Below, piece after piece: positions 9,004-19,100 of a stretch of 64,000 nt of DNA. Origin of the DNA: Phytophthora hibernalis. Lineage: Eukaryota > Oomycota > Peronosporomycetes > Peronosporales > Peronosporaceae. The notes under the pieces were generated by a model that had not been told where the DNA came from, searched no databases, and saw nothing but the letters and a program-made list of their open reading frames with translations. Each line of letters starts with the position of its first letter. The stretch's first letter is position 1. The position numbers and the translations under genes are program-made. The DNA lies in NCBI GenBank assembly GCA_012656075.1, contig JAAKBF010000007.1, forward strand, positions 1,364,001 through 1,428,000, in the 5' to 3' direction.

Positions 9004-10374
9004 ATGATACGCGCCGAGCGCAGCTTCTCTATTAAAAAGAAGCGACAAGCGTTAAGCGTAGTGGAGCAGCACGGCGTGCGGGAGGCTTCGGAGCAGCTCG
9101 GCATCGCTCGCGGCACCCTCTACGATTGGAAGAAACAAGCCGACGGCATTTTTAGCTTCAAGGGCAGCGCTATGTCGAAGACGCTCAAAGGACAGGGGCG
9201 CAAAGAACTTTCTCCTGGCGTCCCTGACCTAGTCACTTACATGAAAGATGTGAGGCGGAGTGAAGCGGTGCGTGTTGTACTTCGTATTTGTATACTAATG
9301 AAACTAACTAACATTTTCATCTTAAATGTACAGGTGTTGTCTACTTCTGGCATGATAGAGTTCATGCACAAGCTCTATCCAGACTGGATGAAGGCATACC
9401 TCTCTGGGAAGGAAAGCGGCGAGCTCGCACTCGAGCGTATGGTCCAGCGCATTGCCAATCGGTAACAGCATGTATGTATATTTGCAAAATGTTGTGTATT
9501 ATGAAAATTTTACCATTTACTTAATGTTTTATTTTGAATAAAGGTACGGATTTTCCTCGCAAAAGCCGCAGGCTGCCAAAATGACGACAGAAGAGCTGGA
9601 GGAGACCGGGCACGCTTCGCTATCGAGTTTTGGGACAAGTACAAGGATTTTGAAGGCGGTGGCATACTAAACGTCGATGAAACAGCGATCATGTTTGATA
9701 TGCCACCAACCAAGTCCTGGGCAGGGAAGGGGCGAAAGGATGCAGCGCGAACTCTGGGGGCAAACAAGCACGCAGGTCGCATGACTGCTGTGCTCACTGT
9801 ACGCGATGACGGTAAATATTGTGATTTATTTGATATTTTATTGATAATTTTCTCATATTTAATTTTTGATATTTTCAGGTCGCAAAATGCCGATTCTTTT
9901 CATCATCCGAGGTGTTCCAGGGGGTAGGATTGAACAAGATGAATTGGGGCAGTATCCGGACGGACACTTCTACGCTGTGCAAGAAAACGCTTGGATGGAT
10001 GCGAGGGTTTGGAAACTTTACGTTGAAAAATTACTAAAATTTGAAATAGATGGCCCCGCTGTTCTTCTTCTTGACAACTTTGAGTATCATGTGTCAGAAG
10101 AAGGACAGCGGATTCTGGCGGAGGAGGCAAATGCTACTGCGGTCCCATTGCCACCAAACAGTACAGCGGTTTGTCAACCGCTTGATGTCGGTATCATGGG
10201 ACCTCTAAAAGCTAAACTTCGTAACCGTGCTGGCAGACGCACAGGTGGTACCGCTAAGGAAAACGCATCCGCGCTATAAAGTCTACGATTGCCGCGTGGA
10301 AGGCCATCAAAAGAAAAACAGTTATCCGTAGCTTCAAGAAAGCAATTCCCCACCATCCCGAGATAACAGTTTAA
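9004..10374 (+). pseudogene. pogo-like transposase gene, three introns, two frame breaks
   Basis: The ATG at 9004 opens MIRAERSFSIKKKRQALSVV, a psq/CENP-B-type helix-turn-helix (EASEQLGIARGTLYDWKK). Introns fit at 9268-9333 (66 bp, GTGCGT...CAG, with ACTAAC branch-like motif), 9462-9543 (82 bp) and 9812-9878 (67 bp). The catalytic domain has NVDETAIMFDMPP (Asp codon 9676-9678), AVLLLDNFEYHVS (Asp 10073-10075) and CQPLDVGIMGPLK (third acid Asp, 10184-10186), giving a DDD triad with 36 residues between the last two, as in pogo/Tigger rather than Tc1. One missing base near 9,600 breaks the frame after EELEE. A second shift near 10,220 moves the C-terminus (RAIKSTIAAWKAIKRK) into another frame, where TAA also appears near 10,256; that frame ends at TAA 10372-10374. 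The protein would bind the TIRs and excise the element in the nucleus. Confidence 0.82.
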
Positions 10375-10520
10375 TCGAAAGATTCTTTTCTACCCAACTA
10401 TACGGTTATTGATTTGTTTTTGTGCTTGCACCTTTAATTTCAGCCAATAATACGCTTATTTAAAAACCGTCGGATTTTTTTGTCTGGATCCGTACACTAT
10501 GGAGGATACCGCTAAGTCAT

Positions 10521-10544
10521 GTCGGATTTATCCGTCGTTGTCTG
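10521..10544 (-). repeat. Right TIR of pogo element
   Basis: Plus-strand reading GTCGGATTTATCC then GTCGTTGTCTG, followed by TA. It is a perfect inverted match of 8803-8826. The subterminal copy lies at 10469-10486 (GTCGGATTTTTTTGTCTG). Confidence 0.85.
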
Positions 10545-10546
10545 TA

Positions 10547-11276
10547 CACGAATTTAATCAAATATATACCGGTATTGGTACCGGTACAGTTGATGAAGGC
10601 GCTGGGGTAGAGGCTCTGCGTGTTCGCGCAGGAAGAGCACACCCAGCTACATGCAGGAGCAGTTCGTTGACCTAGATACAATCCGCTAAATATGTAATAC
10701 TGCAGTCCTACGACAACTACCGGTAAGCATCCGATTAGAATCGCCGGCATCAGATGATGGCAGCAGCACCGTCCCTGTCGGATGCGAGGTCGGCCCATGG
10801 CGCCAAAAATCGAATGTCCATAGGGCAATGCCACATCAACAAGTTCTCGTGCGCCACTCGGCAGGCAAAGAAGCTGGTGGCGGGGCGCAGCACGGCATAG
10901 TGTCGGAGCTGGCCTTCCAGCTGCTCGACGTTCTGCGCACCCACCGAGCAGGTGTCCTTCGCAGCGCACGCTGAGCTTCCGTAACCTTCTCCTTCGGCCC
11001 CTTGCCTCTCGCTAACATAGATGGCCAAAGCGAAGCGTCCGGCCAGCAGCCGGTGCCGACGCGGTGTTCCATGTGACGCGGCACGTCCCTGACGCTCACA
11101 CGGTCCTCCTTCTTCCATTCTTCCCCTGATTCTCGAATGAAGCACGGTCATACAATTTCGACTGGGAAACTAGTAAATTACCGGTATTCATGTGACCCTT
11201 ATGACAAAAAATCGAACCATCTGCAATTTCTAGATCGACCATTGGCTAAAAAAAACACTGACGCCTCTGACAAAGC
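10547..11276 (-). other. Passenger segment of outer element, no recognised product
   Basis: This is the outer element's own internal sequence to the right of the nested pogo. On the minus strand it holds overlapping open stretches rich in Arg, Ala and Cys (about 11,151-10,750), including the readable string FFACRVAHENLLMWHCPMDI followed by RFLAPWADLASDRDG. That string looks more protein-like than random sequence, with frame continuity of over 100 codons, but I cannot assign it to a family and it lacks transposase motifs. It may be a captured host gene piece or remains of the element's own gene. The 10,600-10,740 part shows nothing. Confidence 0.35.
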
Positions 11277-11300
11277 GACGCTTCTGACAGGGGATTACGG
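11277..11300 (-). repeat. Right TIR of outer element
   Basis: In plus orientation it reads GACGCTTCTGACAGGGG and ends ATTACGG, followed by TA. A near-duplicate of its inner half, GACGCCTCTGACA, lies 5 bases upstream (11,260-11,272). It pairs with 8724-8748. Confidence 0.65.
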
Positions 11301-11312
11301 TACCCCTATTAT

Positions 11313-13612
11313 TTAACTGTCACTGGGTGGATCTAGAAGACGTTTTCGGCAGGGACTTGAGTGGTATGTCGATCTTTTCGTGAGCCAAAGCGCGTGCATG
11401 CTCCAATTCCAATCTTTTTCTTGTATTTCACGGTTTAATGCAATTCGAACCTGGTGTTGTCTTTGCTGAGCGTGAAGCTGCTGCTCAAATTGTTGGCGAT
11501 GGAGCTCCATATCTTCACGTAAGCGTTTGTCTTGACGACTTCCAGTTGAAAAGCATTTTTCCGTTTTTAGCTAGTGTGGACCTAGTCGAGGGCAGGGCTG
11601 CCGATTATTGCATTGTTATCTATTGCAAGACCGCAGACGAAATAGATTATTGATGCTGCAGGGAAATGCCTGAGCCGGAGCCCGAGAATGAGTCTCCCGA
11701 GGAAGACGCGAGTTCAACTCACGTCGGAGCTCGGCAATCTCCCCGCGGAGATTGTCACGATCAAGCTCGGTCATCCGGCAATCCACACGCTCGAGGATGT
11801 CGCCCACGTCGAGGCGCAGGTCCGCCAAGGAAACTAGAAGGGCTTCAAGAGCCCCGCGCTTTCCGGACTGCGCAGCAGCCTGTCCCCCTAAAAATCTCAA
11901 GGGCGTACACCCGGTCGTGAAGCTGTCGGATCTCATCCTGCTGGACAAGCACGAACGAGTCCCGGGACCCAGTCGCGGTCCGAGGCGTCTCCTGTCGCGC
12001 CGGAGCATTATACTCAAAGGCGTGCGAGGCCCCGCCGGTCTCCTTGACCGTAATGGGTAGACCCACTACCACGCTGAGAGAGCACTCCGCGAGAGGCACC
12101 GCCAAGGCAAGCGCCAGCTCTTGGTAAAGTGGCGGGGTTACAGAACTCATTGGAGCCGATTGAACGGCTCCAGGTTGACTGCCCAGGCTGTCGAGATCTG
12201 GGAGCAGACCCGACGGCAGCTTCGTAAGTAGTCCTGGCCTTCTTGGCCGAATGCGGTGGTATAGCGACAGCAGCCGCAACGCTATACCCGCGCTGATCAT
12301 GAGCGCTGATCATGGCTTTACGCCGGAGCTCCTCCATTTGACCTGTAAGCTGACGCTTACTGATCAGATGAGCGAACTCAATGCGAAAGTCGCGCTGATC
12401 AAGAATGGCGGACATACTCTGTACGCCCCGGAGGCGGTCGATCTCCTGAGGGGTGACACCACGAAGGAAGAGCCACTTTCAGAAGAGATCCTCCGCCTGA
12501 GCACTCGACAAAGTGTTCACGGGTTGGACTCAGGGATAACCCCAAACGGGCGCAAGCTCACCCTTGTTCTCAGCCTTCTTGCGAAGACTAGTGAACTTTG
12601 AGTGGGGTTCGGTGTGGTGCCAACAACACGCATATGGCAGCCTCTAAGTTGTTATAAAACAACGGGTGGACCTCCACCAAGGTCCGCTCGAAAGCGCCCT
12701 TGGAGGTTCGCCCTCCGATAAGCGCTGCGCGGTGCCACGAGCTGCTCCAAGAACAACGGATACTCCGTGTTCTCATCGGGCGGGAAGTAGCCCTTCAAAT
12801 ACGGGGGCTCTGCACGCAAAGTGCCTCGCAGGCGAGCAGCCGCAAGGCGCTCCTGTTGTTCATCAAGAGTATTGACAACAACCTTAGGCACGTGAACCTG
12901 CCCGTCCTCCTTCGAAATCGGACGAAGACTCGAACAACGGTGGTTCTTTCTCTGCCGTGGTCACCTCTTGGAGAGGTGACTGAGAAGCAACACGCTTTTG
13001 GTCGCGGCGCGCTCGTCCAGAATGACACGCGCGCGCTCATGACCTCCGACAGAGTCAGGTACTTGGGAGGCGAAGCCTCTTCGACGTCGCCATCACCAGT
13101 GTCGTCCGCGGCGGCATTCGCCAAAGCTGCAGCGTCAACAGCTGCAGATGGCTTGACTCGTCGTCCTCGCCACGCTCCTCGCCTTTGGGCGACGACGGAT
13201 TGTCGTCCAGGTCAGCCTCAGCACCAGAGAATCTGACCAGAGCGTTAAGCTCAGCATCGATGGAGCCATATGGACTGTGATTCTTATAGACGAACCGAGG
13301 ATTCGGTTTGTCGTCAGGTGACATCGATCGCGATCGACTTCGCCGTGGCGAACCCACAGCCCGCATGGCCGCCTCGACGGCTTCATCGAGGGCCGAGGCC
13401 TTGCCGCGAGGCTTGGCCTGGTCGGACTTCAACCGCGAGGTCTTAGTCTTGAAGGTGCTTTCGCACCGTGGCGTGTCTTCTTTGAGGGCATGCTGCACGG
13501 GCCAATGTGGAGGCCAGGGAGTACTTGAGAAATGCCAAGCACCCCGAAAGATCAGCCAACCGTGGCGCTCTACTGTCGATTGAATTCGACCGCGGGAAAT
13601 GTTGAGAAACAT
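11313..13612 (-). pseudogene. Decayed oomycete repeat-family gene with Ser/Arg N-terminus and coiled coils
   Basis: A minus-strand series of open segments reads as one protein broken by frame changes. It starts near 13,612 with basic/Ser-rich sequence (DEAVEAAMRAVGSPRRSRSR, then DDKPNPRFVYKNHSPYGSID), followed by YLTLSEVMSARVSF (about 13,060), VVNTLDEQQERLAAARLRGT (about 12,880), YFPPDENTEYPLFLEQLVAP (12,790), FAHLISKRQLTGQMEELRRK (12,370), an acidic and Leu-rich stretch (LDVGDILERVDCRMTELDRD, RGEIAELRREL) near 11,810-11,720, and QQFEQQLHAQQRQHQVRIAL near 11,490. The last two have heptad spacing typical of coiled coils. I recognise the VVNTLDEQQERLAA and PPDENTEYPL strings as recurring in oomycete repeats, possibly gag-like, but cannot give a function. 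At least five frame breaks exist. Confidence 0.5.
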
Positions 13613-13674
13613 TGTCTCCCTCCCGATTGGCTGGTACAGTCTTAGCGCGTAAGTGGTGGAGGGCTACCAGAAGA

Positions 13675-13958
13675 GTGACGGGGTCACTTTTCTAAGATGG
13701 GTACACATCGACTCCACGTCACTTATGGTGTGGAGCACACCATACGTCACCGACGTGCCACAGCCAGCGGTTCATATTACATATAGAACAAACTAAAGGT
13801 TACTTAGAAATTGTATTACAGGCCAATTTAAGGTACACCGCTATTCTAGCCACCAAGCTCCTGCAGACCAGGAGCTCGTTAACTGCCGTTCACCAAGAGT
13901 TTGCATACTCTTGAAGCTACGCTTCCTCAAGCAAGGTGCTTGTGTGACCCCCGTCACA
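13675..13958 (-). repeat. Possible solo or 5' LTR upstream of the minus-strand repeat gene
   Basis: On the minus strand the segment begins TGTGACGGGGGTCACA (13958-13943) and ends GTGACCCCGTCAC (13687-13675), so both ends share an inverted GTGAC-GGG-GTCAC block and the unit starts with TG. Seven bases beyond its minus-strand 3' end comes TGGTAGCCCTCC, which resembles a tRNA-type primer-binding site starting TGG. The decayed gene at 13,612-11,313 lies in the same orientation immediately downstream, where gag is expected. No partner LTR was found near 11,300, so this remains a candidate; the length would be 284 bp. Confidence 0.35.
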
Positions 13959-15097
13959 TCACTCATCTCCGCATTATATAAAGTTTCGCAGGATACAAGT
14001 TGTACACCTCAATCTCGATTTTTGTGCAATTTGGAATCATGGTTAGACAAGACGACACTTGGCGACGCTACAGCCTATAGCGAGCCCAGCACAACCTTCG
14101 AGCCGGGGGGCGAGGGCGGACACTGTGAGCCTGCCACAGAGCCAGGTTCTCATCTAGTCGCCATGACGAAGCAAGAGAGCTACGCGTGGTAGGAAATCTA
14201 CTAAGGACGGTGTGCGCGCTGTTGACGCGAATCCGTCCGCACCATGTGTGCTGGTGAGGGTAATACTGGAAACGCGAGGATCGCGACCCCACGTACGTCT
14301 ATATCAATATCATTTAGGTGATACAGTAGTTTAGTTAACCCTTCTAGCCCCGCCGCTTACTCTGTATCCTACATAATAAGCAATAATCTTGATTAAAGTA
14401 TCCCTCGAAACATGCGAGAATTATGCTGCTGTAAGCCCTTCCGCTCTCAATGATCAAGAACCAAGCATATTTGGCACAAAGACGCAGCGAAAATGGTCAT
14501 AGCATTGACAATGTATCCAACATCTGCGAGAATAGCGATCTTATATCTATTGGCTCCCAGAAAGAAAGAGCACGGTCAAAGCATGTCACGTAGAAATACC
14601 CAGCATTTTCTTTATGGATACTTCTTTATTTGATCGCTAGGCGTCAGCCAACCATCCTAGACGCCAACCGGAGACTCTCCGACCGCGGAGCGCGCGCAGA
14701 GGAAGAATTTGCCCAGTTCCTATCTAACGGTTTAGTGAGGAGGAGCTGGGCAATTTCTTCTGCATGCGAACCAGGATGACAAGACAAGGGTAACTAACTA
14801 GCTCGTATGGAATATTCCAACTCCTCGTTCTTACCCTCACGCTAACAGAACGTTATCTTCGTTTTCAGACATGGTGGAGTCCTCTTGCCGTCATTCTACA
14901 TATTCGGGCCATATCGGAGACAACATGAGCGCGTTACTGCCTTTGGCGTCCCGCTTTGAACAGAAGAAATGCACACGGCCCCTCAATACAAACAGACACA
15001 AAGGTATGGTCTCCGTTTGTACAGCATGCTCAAGGAATAGAAGTTAGGCATGCTGACTAACGTGCGCTGCTGAATGTGATACTGATAGGGAGCAAAT
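13959..15097. other. Non-coding flank left of the satellite array
   Basis: No gene supported. A plus-strand open stretch of 93 codons (13,911-14,192) has no ATG near its start that fits a known family and its composition is unremarkable. The segment includes a TATATAAAG near 13,975-13,984, a 13-bp string shared with 8,441-8,453 (TAATACTGGAAAC), and a hairpin at 14,696-14,763. The last bases before the array are GGGAGCAAAT. Confidence 0.4.
14696..14763. repeat. Inverted repeat forming a 24-26 bp hairpin
   Basis: The left arm reads GCAGAGGAAGAA then TTTGCCCAGTTCCT; the right arm, reverse-complemented, reads GCAGAAGAAATTGCCCAGCT then CCT. They pair with two substitutions and one 2-base bulge around a loop of roughly 16 bases. 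A transcript would form a stem in the size range of small-RNA precursors, but no expression signal is visible. It could also be a remnant of a small TIR element. Confidence 0.55.
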
Positions 15098-15170
15098 AGT
15101 CTAAAATACTCAGCGACAGCTACGTTAAGTTGACGCACGTGTGGAATCTCGAACGATAACGTTGGCGCTA

Positions 15171-15455
15171 ATGGTAGACAGAGCCTTCATACCAACACTG
15201 CATGTCGTTACATTTCTGGGGATACTCTACATCATAAAGATATACCATCCGGAAGAAGAAATATTACCAAACACTTTACTCTGTATCATCCTGACTTACC
15301 AGTATGCGCCTCAGTATAATCCATCGTGTGCAACTCTATACTTCTGTATCATCCGGAATAAAGTCATTCATTACATCAGCATATTCAGTACGATCAGTCG
15401 CAACACTAGCACCTTAGTTCGATCATCCGCGCTCAGTTCAGATCGATCGCATTGA
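15171..15455 (+). other. Unit-internal open frame of 94 codons (shown for copy 1)
   Basis: From ATG 15171 to TGA 15453-15455 the frame encodes MVDRAFIPTLHVVTFLGILY, a hydrophobic first half that could span a membrane, then IIR/CII-rich and Ser-rich sequence ending SSALSSDRSH. The same frame is present in the other copies; copy 29 loses it through a 1-base deletion at about 50,606. Because the units are nearly identical, conservation does not prove coding. There is no recognised domain, no Inr-like promoter noted, and the codon choice does not resemble the nearby USP48 gene. Other open stretches in each unit (83 aa, 60 aa on plus; 74, 63, 77 aa on minus) are of the same chance-like size. Confidence 0.25.
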
Positions 15456-16132
15456 GAAGCCTTATGAGCAGCTGATCCTGGGTCCGTGACCGGAGGCATC
15501 ACCAAAGACATCACCATTGAAACCGGTCTTGTCGTCGTGGGAGCCGTTGACGTCTGAGGTGGTAGCCAACCTACAATTGTGCACGACGCTGGCATATTAC
15601 TCGGGTTGATGTAGGAGCTGTGTGTGCGTCCGGTGATGGAGCTCGAAATGACTGGAAAGACTCAGTATTGCCTAAGAACAAACGTATCATTAGCATACCA
15701 GCAACATTAGATGCAATGGGGACACCCGTCTTCATAGGTGTCGAATTCGCGTCATAGATCATCCCTATGGTCCTTGATCGTTGACCGTGTGTATGGGCAG
15801 CTCCCTGTCATACCTGTAGGCTTCCGCTTGTTCTCGGCCTCTATGCATAGCTTGCGTAACCGCTGTGTGGGCGTACTCTCCACGGGGCGTTCGTCGTTTC
15901 CGAAATGAGGTGTATGAGTGGGCGGCGGACATGTGGGCGTGGGATTTCAAGAGAATGTACAAACCTGTTTGGGACTTATATTCATGTTTCTTTTGCAACG
16001 GAAGATTCCCCGTCTATCTACCCATCACCCATCCAGAAGAAAGGATCGACTGGTCCTCGCCCATACAAAAACTATTTGCGGCGTTAGACCTTGTAGCCAA
16101 GTTAGCTGGATATTAAATCCTATTAAAAGGCT

Positions 16133-16153
16133 TATTCGGTATGATACCGAATA
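16133..16153. repeat. 21-bp palindrome present in every satellite unit (copy 1 shown)
   Basis: TATTCGGTAT-G-ATACCGAATA: two perfect 10-base arms around one G, just after the variable A3/A4 run and about 205 bp before the unit end. I see it intact in all units, including the diverged terminal ones. Such a symmetric site could be a dimeric protein-binding site or simply a conserved part of the ancestral sequence. Confidence 0.85.
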
Positions 16154-19100
16154 CGGGGCTAGAAGGGCACGCGTAACGCTAGGCACATTGTCTCCTTAAC
16201 TGGCGTTGGTGGTCACGGCGGTGTCATGCTGCTGCTGCACGCCTCAGTTCTGTTCGTCTATTATTGGCTAATATCCGGTCAATATTTTTGACGGTTGCCA
16301 AAACTACACGTATTGTACTCGGAATGGGTATTGTGGATTTCGGCCAAATTTGCGGAATAGTCTACAATACTCAGCGACAGCTACGTTAAGTTGACGCACG
16401 TGTGGAATCTCGAACGATAACGTTGGCGCTAATGGTAGACAGAGCCTTCATACCAACACTGCATGTCGTTACATTTCTGGGGATACTCTACATCATAAAG
16501 ACATACCATCCGGAAGAAGAAATATTACCAAACACTTTACTCTGTATCATCCTGACTTACCAGTATGCGCCTCAGTATAATCCATCGTGTGCAACTCTAT
16601 ACTTCTGTATCATCCGGAATAAAGTCATTCATTACATCAGCATATTCAGTACGATCAGTCGCAACACTAGCACTTTAGTTCGATCATCCGCGCTCAGTTC
16701 AGATCGATCGCATTGAGAAGCCTTATGAGCAGCTGATCCTGGGTCCGTGACCGGAGGCATCACCAAAGACATCACCATTGAAACCGGTCTTGTCGTCGTG
16801 GGAGCCGTTGACGTCTGAGGTGGTAGCCAACCTACAATTGTGCACGACGCTGGCATATTACTCGGGTTGATGTAGGAGCTGTGTGTGCGTCCGGTGATGG
16901 AGCTCGAAATGACTGGAAAGACTCAGTATTGCCTAAGAACAAACGTATCATTAGCATACCAGCAACATTAGATGCAATGGGGACACCCGTCTTCATAGGT
17001 GTCGAATTCGCGTCATAGATCATCCCTATGGTCCTTGATCGTTGACCGTGTGTATGGGCAGCTCCCTGTCATACCTGTAGGCTTCCGCTTGTTCTCGGCC
17101 TCTATGCATAGCTTGCGTAACCGCTGTGTGGGCGTACTCTCCACGGGGCGTTCGTCGTTTCCGAAATGAGGTGTATGAGTGGGCGGCGGACATGTGGGCG
17201 TGGGATTTCAAGAGAATGTACAAACCTGTTTGGGACTTATATTCATGTTTCTTTTGCAACGGAAGATTCCCCGTCTATCTACCCATCACCCATCCAGAAG
17301 AAAGGATCGACTGGTCCTCGCCCATACAAAAACTATTTGCGGCGTTAGACCTTGTAGCCAAGTTAGCTGGATATTAAATCCTATTAAAAGGCTTATTCGG
17401 TATGATACCGAATACGGGGCTAGAAGGGCACGCGTAACGCTAGGCACATTGTCTCCTTAACTGGCGTTGGTGGTCACGGCGGTGTCATGCTGCTGCTGCA
17501 CGCCTCAGTTCTGTTCGTCTATTATTGGCTAATATCCGGTCAATATTTTTGACGGTTGCCAAAACTACACGTATTGTACTCGGAATGGGTATTGTGGATT
17601 TCGGCCAAATTTGCGGAATAGTCTACAATACTCAGCGACAGCTACGTTAAGTTGACGTACGTGTGGAATCTCGAACGATAACGTTGGCGCTAATGGTAGA
17701 CAGAGCCTTCATACCAACACTGCATGTCGTTACATTTCTGGGGATACTCTACATCATAAAGACATACCATCCGGAAGAAGAAATATTACCAAACACTTTA
17801 CTCTGTATCATCCTGACTTACCAGTATGCGCCTCAGTATAATCCATCGTGTGCAACTCTATACTTCTGTATCATCCGGAATAAAGTCATTCATTACATCA
17901 GCATATTCAGTACGATCAGTCGCAACACTAGCACTTTAGTTCGATCATCCGCGCTCAGTTCAGATCGATCGCATTGAGAAGCCTTATGAGCAGCTGATCC
18001 TGGGTCCGTGACCGGAGGCATCACCAAAGACATCACCATTGAAACCGGTCTTGTCGTCGGGAGCCGTTGACGTCTGAGGTGGTAGCCAACCTACAATTGT
18101 GCACGACGCTGGCATATTACTCGGGTTGATGTAGGAGCTGTGTGTGCGTCCGGTGATGGAGCTCGAAATGACTGGAAAGACTCAGTATTGCCTAAGAACA
18201 AACGTATCATTAGCATACCAGCAACATTAGATGCAATGGGGACACCCGTCTTCATAGGTGTCGAATTCGCGTCATAGATCATCCCTATGGTCCTTGATCG
18301 TTGACCGTGTGTATGGGCAGCTCCCTGTCATACCTGTAGGCTTCCGCTTGTTCTCGGCCTCTATGCATAGCTTGCGTAACCGCTGTGTGGGCGTACTCTC
18401 CACGGGGCGTTCGTCGTTTCCGAAATGAGGTGTATGAGTGGGCGGCGGACATGTGGGCGTGGGATTTCAAGAGAATGTACAAACCTGTTTGGGACTTATA
18501 TTCATGTTTCTTTTGCAACGGAAGATTCCCCGTCTATCTACCCATCACCCATCCAGAAGAAAGGATCGACTGGTCCTCGCCCATACAAAAACTATTTGCG
18601 GCGTTAGACCTTGTAGCCAAGTTAGCTGGATATTAAATCCTATTAAAAGGCTTATTCGGTATGATACCGAATACGGGGCTAGAAGGGCACGCGTAACGCT
18701 AGGCACATTGTCTCCTTAACTGGCGTTGGTGGTCACGGCGGTGTCATGCTGCTGCTGCACGCCTCAGTTCTGTTCGTCTATTATTGGCTAATATCCGGTC
18801 AATATTTTTGACGGTTGCCAAAACTACACGTATTGTACTCGGAATGGGTATTGTGGATTTCGGCCAAATTTGCGGAATAGTCTACAATACTCAGCGACAG
18901 CTACGTTAAGTTGACGCACGTGTGGAATCTCGAACGATAACGTTGGCGCTAATGGTAGACAGAGCCTTCATACCAACACTGCATGTCGTTACATTTCTGG
19001 GGATACTCTACATCATAAAGACATACCATCCGGAAGAAGAAATATTACCAAACACTTTACTCTGTATCATCCTGACTTACCAGTATGCGCCTCAGTATAA

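Larger units (their letters stand above)
8803..10544 (+). mobile_element. Nested pogo-like DNA transposon with identical TIRs
   Basis: A 1,742-bp element bounded by identical 24-bp inverted repeats (8803-8826 and 10521-10544) with TA on both outer sides (8801-8802, 10545-10546), the pogo/Tc1 target duplication. A second, subterminal inverted pair ending AAAAAATCCGAC lies just inside (about 8829-8843 and 10469-10486), so each end has two related sites. Between them is one spliced transposase gene. Perfect TIR identity and a nearly readable transposase point to recent insertion; two frame breaks now block translation unless they are sequencing errors. It has landed inside the outer element at 8724-11300. 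Confidence 0.85.
8724..11300. mobile_element. Outer TIR DNA transposon interrupted by a pogo element
   Basis: Imperfect terminal inverted repeats bound this segment. The left TIR (8724-8748) begins CCGTATTCCCCCTGTCAG and ends AGGCGTC; the right TIR (11277-11300), read in reverse complement, begins CCGTAATCCCCTGTCAG and ends AAGCGTC. TA lies directly outside both ends (8722-8723 and 11301-11302), as expected for a TA target duplication of the Tc1/mariner/pogo group. A second GACGCCTCTGACA copy precedes the right TIR at about 11,260-11,272. Without the nested 1,742-bp pogo element the outer element is 835 bp, too short for a full transposase, so it is probably non-autonomous. The match has two substitutions and one length difference, so it is older than the inner element, whose TIRs are identical. 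Confidence 0.7.
15098..16358. repeat. Satellite unit 1 (left terminal copy)
   Basis: The first unit carries three private substitutions relative to the others: A for C at 15104, T for C at 15241 and C for T at 15413. Upstream flank GGGAGCAAAT shares only AAT with the internal unit junction GCGGAAT. The unit is otherwise complete, 1,261 bp. Private variants at the array edge fit the expectation that terminal copies are exchanged less often. Confidence 0.9.

Noticed and set aside
13911..14192. 93-codon plus-strand open frame
   Set aside because: No ATG-supported start with a recognisable product; it overlaps the LTR candidate end and is of chance-like composition.
15260..15275. Geminivirus/CRESS-type replication origin (AAATATTAC resembles the nonanucleotide) in each unit
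   Set aside because: It is not in a stem-loop and no Rep-like protein is encoded in the unit.
15371..15998. Minus-strand open frames of 63-77 codons in each unit
   Set aside because: Size is within chance expectation and they are preserved only because the copies are nearly identical.
15865..16116. 83-codon and overlapping 60-, 93-codon open frames in each satellite unit as genes
   Set aside because: They overlap each other in different frames, change ends with A-run length, and show no domain or promoter.
15098..16358. Helitron unit (TCTACAATACTC-like 5' end)
   Set aside because: There is no CTRR end, no terminal hairpin close to the 3' limit, and the flanking bases do not show A|T insertion.
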